Source: Cylindrodendrum hubeiense (Eukaryota; Ascomycota; Sordariomycetes; Hypocreales; Nectriaceae). Taken from it: a stretch of DNA of 15,959 nucleotides. The stretch lies in contig JAANBB010000679.1 of the NCBI GenBank assembly GCA_014621425.1, positions 1 through 15,959 of the forward strand, read 5' to 3'. The position numbers were made by a program, and so were the translations under genes. The notes under the pieces were generated by a model that saw nothing but the letters and a program-made list of their open reading frames with translations, had not been told where the DNA came from and ran no database searches. Positions 7,620-15,959 of this stretch are shown here, one piece after another; the first letter of the stretch is position 1, and the number at the start of each line of letters is the position of its first letter.

Positions 7620-8760
7620 AATATATCTTGGTTTTAATAATATTATAATTCTAATAAGCTAGTATAGAATATATTATAAATCCTATTATATTTATCTAAT
7701 AAAGCTAATTAATATATCTAATTATTAATTTTCTTAAGAATATAAAATAATCTAATATATTTAGGAATTAATTTTCTTTTTTTTTCTTTAAGATTAAGAT
7801 TTTAAGTTAAGAAATTAATAAGATTATTAATTTTAAGGACTTTCTTCTTATAATACTAATTATAATATTTTATTTATCTCTTAATTATTTTTTCCTATTA
7901 TATCTTTAACTTCTAGTATAGGTCTTTAAGATAATATATTCTTATACTAATCTCTAATATCCCTATATCTTATATATTATCCTCAATATATAATTAAAAC
8001 TTAAGAGAATAATCTAGGAGAACTTTAAATAATAATATTCTAGTTATAATATTCTTTATATTATTATAGGTAAATTATACTATATATAATAATATTATCT
8101 AATTATTTTATTACTTATTAATAAAATATTATAAATAATACTTAAGTATTTAATTTATCTATTTTATTTATCTATTAATTTAAAATAAAATATTATTAAT
8201 AATTTCCTTTTTATATTATTTTAATAATATGATTTTAAGTAAAATTTATTAATAAAGATTAAATATAATTACTTATAATCTCCCTAAATATTCTATATAT
8301 TAAGTTAATCTCTTAATAAAAGAATTATATTAACTCTATAATATTAATTATTATATTAATTAATAAAAATTATTATATATTTAATATATTAATCTATAAT
8401 TATTAAGATTATATTAATTTGCTTTTCTCTATATATAATAAATAATAANNTAATAATAAAATCTATTAATATTTCTTATTAAAATCNTATANATATTAAT
8501 AATAATTTAAGCTTTTTATATAATTAATATTATTTAAAGATAATATTTTAGTAAATTATATATATATATATTCAACTCTTAATATTCTTTTCTAGATTTA
8601 CTTAATAAAATCTTCTTTATGTAAGATTTATAATCCTTTTAATATTAAAATATCTTATTAGGATATTATTACAATATAGTTATAATAATATATACTTAAT
8701 AAATTATATTATTTCTCTCTTAGAAATTATATAGATCTCTATATCTATTTATTTCTATAT
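7620..8760 (-). pseudogene. Integrase remnant of element A
   Basis: The zinc-binding N-terminal part lies near 8700-8560 (minus strand), reading ILIRYFNIKRI where the family has a Gly-His-Phe-Gly core; His and Gly are lost by transitions. The region around the first catalytic Asp contains two ambiguous bases (8449-8450). The core continues towards about 8150 with weaker similarity. The C-terminal module is clear: LIPKYIRLFYILKKI near 7780-7730 matches the GPF/Y-type segment, and YNRIYNIFYTSLLE near 7690-7645 matches the segment whose family consensus is Ile-His-x-Val-Phe-His-Val-Ser-Leu-Leu-Glu. Integrase joins the cDNA ends to the host chromosome. Compared with element B, about 57 bp are missing near 8695-8701, just upstream of the zinc-binding motif. 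Confidence 0.8.
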
Positions 8761-8833
8761 TCTTAGATTTATTCTCTGAAGGAAACAGATTAACTTAATA
8801 ATAGATTATAATATTATATTATATATATATATA

Positions 8834-8883
8834 ACATACTTGATAAGTGAGTGGGCCAAATAAGTGAGTGGGCCAAAAATCCC
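8834..8883 (+). repeat. Left terminal inverted repeat, Fot1 copy 3
   Basis: Contains a perfect tandem duplication of ATAAGTGAGTGGGCCAA at 8843-8859 and 8860-8876, followed by AAATCCC. It begins ACATACTTG after the TA target. The exact identity of the two units fits paired transposase-binding sites. Confidence 0.93.
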
Positions 8884-8931
8884 TCAATCTCTTATCTTTT
8901 CAATTAATTAATTAATTCTCAACTACCAAAG

Positions 8932-10587
8932 ATATCTCGACCAAATAAAGAGGGAAATATCCTTCTTACTCTTCAAGCCCTTCAAAATAAACTAAAATTA
9001 AATATCTAGAGTACTATAGAAATCTATAATATACATTATAATACCTTATATCGCGAGCAGAAAGGTATATTATCTCAACATAATACTATCCCCAAATCAC
9101 ACAGACTATCTGATCTAGAGGAATAGACTATTATTCAATTTATTCTTGATCTAGATTTACAAGGGTTTCCCCTATAATTATATAATATTAAAGAAATAGC
9201 TAACTGACTACTTACTAACTATGATATATTACCTATTAGCAAGTATTAAGCTTCTAACTTTATTAGGTAATAACCAGAGCTTAAGATATATTTTTTTTAT
9301 AAATATAACTATTAGAGAGCTAAATATAAAGATCTAATTATTATTTATAATTAGTTCTAGTTTATAGAGAATATAATTATAAAATATAATATTAATCTAG
9401 TTAATATCTATAACTTTGATGAGATTGGCTTTATAATGGATATAATTATAAGTGGAATAGTTATTATAGGTATAGATAGATATAGAAATCTGAAATTAGT
9501 TTAACCTAGAAACTGAGAATAAGTTATAATTATTTAGGTAATTAATATAGAAGGTTAGATAATCTAGTTATTTATTATAATTATAGGTTAATATTATCTA
9601 GCTAACTAATACTAGGAAAATAATCTCTTAGATAATTAAGCTATTATAATAACTTAAAATAACTAGACTAATAATAAAATAGATCTTAAATAGCTTAAGT
9701 ATTTTAATTAATATATAAAAAATTAATCAATTAGTTATTATTATCTTCTAATCTTTAATAGGTATAAAAATCACTATTCTATTAACTTTAAGAAATATTA
9801 TAAAGAGAATAATATTATTATATTTTATATATTATCTTATTTATCTTATTTATTTTAATCTCTTAATATTAGATACTTTAGATCACTTAAAAGTATATAT
9901 AATTAAATAATTAAATAATTAATTAAATATTCTATAATCTATATTATAAAGACCAAGTTCTTTCTAGTCTTCTATATTACCTATATAGTTATTATAATAA
10001 GGAATAATATTAAAGGAGGTTTTTAAGGGTTTAGACTTATTCCCTTAAATCCAGAAAATATTATATTAAAGCTTAATATATAACTATAGACTCCAATACC
10101 AGTTATAGAGGAGGTCAGTTTCCCTAATCCTTAGGTCTTAAAGATCCCAAAGATAGTACTTAAAGCCAATTTATAGTCTAAATACTTTAAAAGATAAGTG
10201 AGAAGATATTAGAATAGCTCTTTAATATCTATTCTTAAAATATTTAAGTTATTTTCTAAGAGAATAAAGATAATAATATATCAAATAGTATTATTAAAAT
10301 CTAAGAACTAGATCCTTTAATAAGCAAATAAGACTCTTAGCAAGTAACACAGAGTAAAAAGAACTTACCTATAGAATAGAGGGAAGATAACTATAGAGGA
10401 AGGAAGAGAAATAATTAATCAAATAAATATTAATATACAGGTACAGGCTAAATTATTAAAAAGTAATAGTCAAGGAGGGTTAGCGTGACCGAAGGAAAGG
10501 TATTGTAGAACTTGTAGAAAGACTGGCTATAATACAAGAACTTATCAGGCTATAATTGAAACCTCTGGAGAAGAGTATAGTGATTAG
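8932..10587 (+). pseudogene. Fot1/pogo-type DDD transposase, RIP-inactivated (copy 3, best preserved)
   Basis: A continuous 1656-bp frame (551 codons) from ATA at 8932-8934, probably a former ATG, to TAG at 10585-10587, broken only by in-frame TAA/TAG. Residues ~1-65 read NKEGNILLTLQALQN and on, the first helix-turn-helix; SDLEEQTIIQFILDLD (about codons 60-80) matches the CENP-B-type second DNA-binding segment. The first catalytic motif NFDEIGF keeps Asp163 (GAT 9418-9420). The second, LLIFNRYKNH, has Asp276 changed to Asn (9757-9759). The third, in a decayed QPLD motif, has Asp312 changed to Asn (9865-9867). The last two positions are 35 residues apart internally, the DD35D spacing of Fot1-like enzymes. 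10498-10545 reads RYCRTCRKTGYNTRTY, a zinc-knuckle-like tail. With two catalytic Asp lost and many stops, the gene is inactive. Confidence 0.93.
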
Positions 10588-10643
10588 TTTTAATTGATTA
10601 AATAGTTTGTTGTGTTTTTATTGAAGTTTTAATTTTAAAGGTT

Positions 10644-10693
10644 GGGATTTTTAGCTTACTCACTTGTTTAGCCCACTCACTTATTAAGTATGT
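10644..10693 (-). repeat. Right terminal inverted repeat, Fot1 copy 3
   Basis: Reading the complement inward, the units are ATAAGTGAGTGGGCTAA and ACAAGTGAGTAAGCTAA, then AAATCCC. The differences from the left end are mostly C-to-T/G-to-A transitions. Confidence 0.93.
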
Positions 10694-10979
10694 TATATAT
10701 ATAATAATATAATTTTCTTAATTATAATATATAAAATAGATTATTTATAATTCATCTTCTTATAAACTTAATTAAGAAAATTATTTAGGACTTAATATAT
10801 TATATATTTATCTTAGATAATTTACCTTTAATATTTATAGAATTTAATTATTGAACTTTTAAATAGGAGAGTTTTCTCTTTAATAAAGCTCCAAATTTAA
10901 CTATTTATTTAGTTTATTTTAAAATTAGATTATCTCTATCTTAATTAATTAATATCTTAGTTAGTCTAAGAGATTAATA

Positions 10980-11640
10980 TTTAGGGATTTTTTATTCTTA
11001 AATTCTAAATATTTTATTAAATTATCTATTAAATTAATCTTTCTCAGTTTAGATTTAATAATAAAATTATATAATATTAAATAAATATATTATTATATCT
11101 ATTTATTATTAAGCTTAGGAATCTTTATAAAGACTTATAGATTTTAATAATTACTTAGAACCTTAATAGGAAATATAGTCCTTTTAAGATAATATTATTA
11201 ATATTTAAAAGACTTAATAATTATTATTATTTTATAATCTGGAATTCTATAATTTAATTCTATATTAATAAACTTATAAGACCAGAATATTATAAGATAG
11301 TATTAGTTCTATTTATCTAACTAGGATAAAATTCTTATTATTATAAACTTAGAGGTATTAATCTCTAAATAGATTAGAAGAAATAGATTAAAATATTTTA
11401 AGAATAGAGTTTCTTAAAATATCTATAATAAATAAAGGAATATCTCCTTTTTAGCTTTATCTAGTTTAATATATCCTAGCTTTTTCCTATTCTTATTTCC
11501 CTTTAAAAGAGTATTTAAAGGAATTATAATATTTAAGTATTTATTAATAAATCTATAATAAAAGTTATAGAATTTTAGGAAGACTTAGATTTCCTTAAAG
11601 ATTTTAAGTTCTTTTTATTTAATTATTATTTTAATCCTCT
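10980..11640 (-). pseudogene. RNase H remnant of element A
   Basis: On the minus strand this region is colinear with element B 14540-15140. It includes FYNFYYRFINKYL (connection/thumb), a decayed LETDAS-type motif reading EINTSKF near 11366-11344 with the catalytic Asp now Asn, and the C-terminal segment that in B reads GKTNLIDSLL. RNase H removes the RNA template during reverse transcription. Stops of RIP type occur throughout. Fot1 copy 3 begins about 300 bp downstream. Confidence 0.8.
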
Positions 11641-12330
11641 CTAGATCTATTAATATCCTATTAATAGATAGAAAAAACCCTAAGAATTCTATTTAAATAT
11701 AATAGAATATATACTTAGAGGGTTTTATATAAAATTAGATCTTATATAGATATTCTAATATTATTTATAGATATTTTATATAGGATTTCCTATTTTTTAA
11801 GAAAATTAGAATATTATCTAAGTAAATAATATAGATAATATCTATTAGATCTTAGAGAGTTTAATAAATATAATCCTAGAATATAATTAGTATATTAATA
11901 AGTCTAAAAAATATTATTAAATATTTAAAATAATTATATTAGATNTAGAANGTNATTTTCTATTTATTATCTTTTTTAATTTAAATATAATAATATATAT
12001 CCCTAATATTAATTTTTAAGAAGAACTTAATTCTCTTAATCTAATCTATAATTTCTATAATCAGGGAAAGAGAATATTAATTCTTTCTTATTATTTTATT
12101 AAATCCCTGATAATTTATATAAAGTTAGAGAAAACTATCTAACTTAAATATAAATAGAATAGGAACTCTTATTAAATTCTTTAAGAAGTAAATATACCTA
12201 TTAATAATATTTTCTTATAGATATTTATATAATATCCTAAATTCTTTCTAAGATAGAGAGTAAATAGACTTAAATAGTAAGCTTATATCTAATAATAACT
12301 TAATTATATAATTAGAAACTTTATATTAGA
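11641..12330 (-). pseudogene. Reverse transcriptase remnant of element A
   Basis: Minus-strand reading from about 12220 gives VPILFIFKLDSFL, then LYINYQGFNKI and NQYSLPLI, matching the Ty3/gypsy fingers region (family: ...FVxKKDGSLRLCVDYRxLN...). The catalytic motif reads YLDN at 11824-11813, the family YxDD with its second Asp changed to Asn. EFLGFF follows near 11695-11660, the conserved segment after the palm. Reverse transcriptase copies the element RNA into DNA in the cytoplasmic particle. Three ambiguous bases lie at 11945-11954 between the fingers and the active site. Numerous stops make it a pseudogene. Confidence 0.88.
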
Positions 12331-14218
12331 AAAGGATTTCTGAATTTTCCACTAAGAATATATCCTTAAAATTATAGAGTTCTAGGAGAAATTCTTCTCC
12401 TATTTTAAGAGTTAATTTTTCTTTATTTAATATTTAATATAATTCCTTTATTATTATTATCTTATAGACCTAAGTTAAATCTTTATAAAGATATTAAAAC
12501 TTATATAAGGGAATTTATTTAAGATTATTCTATTTAATTTTATATAATTATATCCTTTTTATTAGATATAGAATAATATTTAAATCTATTATAATAATTA
12601 TTAATAGAATAAATAAGTTTCTCTCTAATATTATATCTCTATTAATACTAATTATAATCTTTTTAAAGGATTTTATCTTCTTTTAGAAATTAATTATATC
12701 TATTAGAATTTTCTAGATATAATAGATTTTATATTTAAACTTTCTAATTACTTTTAATATAAAGATCTTAATTTTATACTAATAAAGATAAAATTAAATT
12801 ATTAATTATTTACTAATAAGATCTATTTTTACTCTACTATCTAGAATTCTTATAATTTTAAGGGATTTTTATTCTTAGATTAAGAGTTTAATTATTAGAT
12901 TATTTTTAATTCTTAGAAAAGGTTAGCTAATCTTAGTAAAATTATTTACTTTAATTAGGATTCTTTTTTCTTTTCTTTTATTTTAATTTTCTAAATCTTA
13001 GATTTCTTATTTAAATATATATATATAAAGTACTTATTATTATTATAAATATAATATTTAAGAATCTTATTATATATACCCTTATAATTTTTATTTCCTT
13101 TTTCTTTATTTTCTTTTTAGAATTTATTTTTTTATTAAAATTAATTCTTAGTTTAGTTTTTAACTAAAAAAATATCCTTTAAGAATTATTTAAAGATCTT
13201 CCTAGACTTCTCTAAATTAAAAAGGATTTATTTTCTTTTCTATCTCTATTCTCTCTTAGTTTCCTAGATATAAATAACTAATATAATTATTTTCTCCTAA
13301 TTTTAAAGGATATTTATATTATTCTAGATATTAATTAACTTTTATAGAGAAGATAATAATTTTATATAAAGAAAGTATATTCTTTTCTCTTTAGATATTA
13401 GAAGATTATATTTTTTAAGGAAATTAAAATAAAAATAAAAGTTATAAGAGGATTAGTTTTCCCTTTACTTTATACTTTCTAGATTTATTATAATAGATAA
13501 TTCTTAGTTTCCTAGATCCTTAATTAAATTAAGAATCTATTTCTTAAAATAAACTTAATCCCTTTTAAAACTTATTTAAATTCCTTTAAATTCTTTCTCT
13601 AAGTATCTTATTTATTTATTTTAGATTTCTAGCTCTATATTATCAAGGACTAGTATAATTTTTATATAGCTTCCTTTACATTTTCTTTAAGTATTATTAA
13701 AAGCTTATTAAAGATTATTAAACTAATTATCTTATTTTTAAACTATTATTAATATTTTAAATATTATTAGGTTTTTTAGCTTATATTTCTAAATAAAGAA
13801 ATTAGAATTAAAATTAATAGAGTTTTAATAATATCTTATTTAATATCTCTATATAGAGAATAGGGAATATTAAGAAGAACCTTTTTATATAGATATTAAA
13901 AACTTATTAATTTCTACTTAAAACTTTTTAAATATCTATAATTCTTTAATTTAAATCTTTATTATTTCCTATTATCTCCTAATATTTTAGATTATATCTA
14001 ACTCTTTAATTATATTTATTAAGTTTTATACTAGTTCTTCCTTTCCTTTAATTATAAGTTAGTTAATAAGTTAGATATTATTATCTTCTTTTCTATTAGA
14101 TCTATTTAGAGTCTTAATATTATATATATCTCTATTCTTAAATAGATTAAGAGTAGAATAAGTTAATCTTAATATTATTCTAACTTTAAATAATTATAAG
14201 GGAAATTTTAAAATATAA
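12331..14218 (-). pseudogene. Gag and protease region of element A, mostly unrecognisable
   Basis: Lies between the 5' LTR and the reverse transcriptase, where Gag and the aspartic protease belong. It is very heavily mutated. The only motif I can suggest is near 13059-13017 on the minus strand, where Tyr codons fall at the C-x2-C-x4-H-x4-C spacing (KYYIYNNNKYFIYIY). This is what a CCHC nucleocapsid knuckle becomes when TGT/TGC and CAC change to TAT/TAC. No protease Asp-Ser/Thr-Gly motif could be read, and no primer binding site could be matched to a tRNA. Confidence 0.5.
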
Positions 14219-14430
14219 TAGTAATAAGATAATTACTAGGGAAATATCTAGTAATTATAAGATAATCAGGTAAAATAAAGGTATATTTAAGATTATAATA
14301 AGATTAAAGCTTATCCTATATCTCTTTAAGAAATAGGATATACCTTTTAAGATATTAAGTTAAAACTATTCTGATTAAGGTTTCTTATTAAGCTTTCTTA
14401 GTCTTATCCTTAGAATTTCTATTATAATTT
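14219..14430 (-). repeat. 5' LTR of element A
   Basis: About 210 bp, directly repeated at 5443-5651. It shares the phrases TATCTCTTTAAGAA and TTAAAACTATTCTGATTAAG with small differences. More of its C and G positions are converted to T and A than in the 3' LTR. The right edge touches the reverse-transcriptase remains of element B. Confidence 0.8.
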
Positions 14431-14442
14431 TACTATACTTAG

Positions 14443-15140
14443 GTAGAGTTCTTAGGATTTCTTCTAATTATTAACAGAATATTAATAAATCCAGAGAAGA
14501 TCAAAATAATAGTTAAATAAAAAGAACTTAAAATCTTTAAGGAAATCCAAGTCTTCCTAGAATTCTATAACTTTTATCATAGATTTATCTATAAATACTT
14601 GGATATTATAGCCTTTCTAAATACCCTTTTAAAGGGGAATAAGAATAGGAAAAAGCTAGAGTATATTAAATTAGATAAAGCTAAAAGGGAAATATTCCTC
14701 TATCTATTATAAATATTTTAAAAGACTCCACTTTTAAGATATTTTAACTTACTTCTTCTAATTTACCTAGAAATTAATATTTCTAAGTTTATAATAATAG
14801 GGATTTTATCCTAATTAGATAAATAGAGCTAATATTATCCTATAGTATTTTAATCTTATAAGTTTATTAGTATAGAATTAAATTATAGAACTCTAGATTA
14901 TAAGATAATAGTAATTATTAAGTCTTTTAAATACTAATAATACTATCTTAAAGGGACTATATTTCCTATTAAGATCCTAACTAATTATTAAAACCTATAA
15001 GTTTTTATAAAAATTCCTAAACTTAATAATAAATAGATATAATAATATATTTATCTAATATTATATAATTTTATTATTAAATATAGACTAGGAAAGACTA
15101 ACCTAATAGATAGTTTATTAAGATATCTAGAATTTAAAAG
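14443..15140 (+). pseudogene. Reverse transcriptase C-terminus and RNase H remnant, element B
   Basis: One frame holds from GTA at 14443 (VEFLGFLL, the segment after the YxDD active site) to about 15140, interrupted only by TAA/TAG. It includes FKEIQVFLEFYNFYHRFI (thumb/connection) and LLKGNKNRKKLEYI. RNase H follows, with EINISKF at 14770-14790 where the catalytic Asp of the LETDAS-type motif is now Asn, then ELNYRTLDYKIIVIIKSFKY and the closing GKTNLIDSLLRYLEF near 15091. The same domains lie in element A at 11700-10980 on the other strand. Confidence 0.85.
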
Positions 15141-15959
15141 TAAGGAATCCCTAAATACTAATTTACTAGACTAACTAGGATATTAACTAACTAAAATAGA
15201 GATAATCTAGTTCTAGAATAAACTTAATAAATACTTAGATATAATATTATATTAAGAAGAAAACTTTCTTATTTAAGGGTTTAATAGTTAAATTCTATAA
15301 AGATTAAAGATAAATTATCTAGAATAAATATATAATATACTAGATCCTGAACTATAAACTAAATAAGTCTATAAGAAGACTAATTATAAATAGTCTATCT
15401 TATAGATTATAGTTAAGAAGGTTATATTTAGGAAATATATTTATAATAATATAATATTATAATCTATTATTAAATTAATTTATTTTTTTTAGAGAAAAGA
15501 ACTAAAAATATAGAAATAAATAAATATAAAAACCTATATAATTTTTAAGGGAGAAATAATATAATTTATTAGGAATAGACTAATATACTTTAAGAATTAG
15601 ATATTTATCCTAAATAAAGAATCTATTAAGTATATATTATTATAATTATATTATAATAATATCTTAACTAGATATTTTAATATTAAAAGAATTATAAATC
15701 TTATATAAAGAAGATTTTATTAAATAGACCTAGAAGAAGATATTAAGAATTGGATATATATATATATAATTTATTAAAATACTATCTTTAAATAATATTA
15801 ACTATATAAAAAACTCAATTATTATTAATATTTATAGGATTTTAATAAAAAATATTAATAGACTTTATTATTAGATTATTATTTATTATATATAGAGAAA
15901 AGAAATTAATATAATCCTAATAATTATAAATTAATATACTAAATATATAATATTCTTAC
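15141..15959 (+). pseudogene. Tether and integrase N-terminus remnant, element B (truncated by the window)
   Basis: After a variable linker, the zinc-binding part of integrase is readable in the same frame as RNase H: YYNNILTRYFNIKRI near 15645-15690, where His, Asp and Gly of the family motif have become Tyr, Asn and Arg/Asn, then RRFY and IDLEEDIKNW at about 15727-15756. The sequence TLLLDYY near 15862-15882 matches the start of the catalytic core, with the first catalytic Asp still GAT (15874-15876). The rest of the core lies beyond the window. Like its neighbours it carries many RIP-type stops. Confidence 0.78.

Larger units (their letters stand above)
8834..10693 (+). mobile_element. Fot1/pogo-like DNA transposon, copy 3, nested in element A
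   Basis: Full-length, 1860 bp, with TA at 8832-8833 and 10694-10695 and near-perfect 50-bp inverted ends. It splits element A between RNase H and integrase: the flanks join to match element B without the transposon. This is the least mutated copy. It keeps CpG patches such as TCGCGAGCAG near 9050, and the only catalytic Asp still encoded by GAT. It is on the + strand, opposite to its host element, and inserted after element A was in place. Confidence 0.95.
5443..14430 (-). mobile_element. Ty3/gypsy chromovirus-type LTR retrotransposon, element A, RIP-inactivated
   Basis: Two direct repeats of about 210 bp (5443-5651 and 14219-14430) bound a minus-strand element. Reading the complement from high to low coordinates gives a 5' LTR, a Gag-like region with a decayed CCHC knuckle, reverse transcriptase, RNase H, integrase, a chromodomain, then a polypurine tract and the 3' LTR. 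The order pol = RT-RH-IN plus a C-terminal chromodomain identifies the chromovirus branch of Ty3/gypsy. The total is about 9 kb, or about 7.1 kb without the nested Fot1 copy 3. Every domain carries RIP-type stops. No target duplication could be matched at the outer edges. Seven ambiguous bases lie in it (8449, 8450, 8487, 8492, 11945, 11951, 11954). Confidence 0.85.
14431..15959 (+). mobile_element. Ty3/gypsy element B, inverted partial copy of the element A family
   Basis: Close homologue of element A in the opposite orientation, running off the window on the right. It starts abruptly inside reverse transcriptase at the edge of element A's 5' LTR, so its gag and most of its reverse transcriptase are absent here. 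It covers the end of reverse transcriptase, RNase H, the tether and the start of integrase. The differences from A are mostly transitions, plus one stretch of about 57 bp present only in B (about 15575-15631). No LTR of B is visible within the window. Confidence 0.85.

Noticed and set aside
8240..8420. Second catalytic region of element A integrase (SDRG-type motif)
   Set aside because: A partial resemblance is visible on the minus strand, but keeping it in register needs a missing codon, so I did not call exact catalytic residues.
8858..8884. Left Fot1 copy 3 terminus as an independent minisatellite
   Set aside because: The two 17-bp units have counterparts at the opposite end and in both other copies, so they belong to the terminal repeat structure.
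1..15959. Mitochondrial or protozoan origin because of extreme A+T
   Set aside because: The content is nuclear fungal-type transposons whose decay follows RIP-type transitions. G+C-balanced short inserts survive inside, which would not be expected if the whole genome were this AT-rich.

Overview
This window looks like an AT-rich isochore from a filamentous ascomycete (Pezizomycotina), built from transposable elements heavily mutated by a process like repeat-induced point mutation (RIP). Almost every coding block is full of TAA/TAG stops. Conserved residues change in the way C-to-T and G-to-A transitions predict (Asp to Asn, His and Cys to Tyr, Trp and Gln to stop), and the surviving C is mostly followed by T or C rather than A or G. 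I see no intact host gene, tRNA, rRNA or CRISPR array. The species cannot be told from this sequence.

Layout: 1-214 is AT-rich filler. 215-2263, 3259-5118 and 8834-10693 are three full-length Fot1/pogo-like DNA transposons, all on the + strand, each 1860 bp once one insertion is subtracted, with 50-bp inverted termini and TA target duplications. All three keep a colinear 1656-bp transposase frame (551 codons, DD35D type, C-terminal CCHC-like knuckle) with no net indel, although RIP has filled it with stops. Copy 1 carries a 184-bp, GC-balanced, unmutated, strongly structured insertion (1126-1309) flanked by a 5-bp duplication. 2520-3233 is a lightly mutated non-autonomous foldback element with ~82-bp inverted termini and an internal array of 33-bp palindromic repeats.

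5443-14430 is a Ty3/gypsy chromovirus-type LTR retrotransposon on the minus strand (element A), with ~210-bp LTRs, a polypurine tract and recognisable remains of a Gag knuckle, reverse transcriptase, RNase H, integrase and chromodomain. Fot1 copy 3 is nested between its RNase H and integrase. 14431-15959 is a second, inverted copy of the same retrotransposon family (element B, + strand), starting inside reverse transcriptase at the edge of A's 5' LTR and running off the window. Order of events from nesting: A was present before Fot1 copy 3 inserted, and Fot1 copy 1 before the 184-bp insert.

Nothing here is expected to make functional protein. The parts that stand out are the short sequences spared by mutation (184-bp insert, foldback element, 5177-5442), the paired 17-bp subrepeats in the Fot1 termini, an unexplained 1.8-kb stretch inside element A, and the irregular A/B junction.
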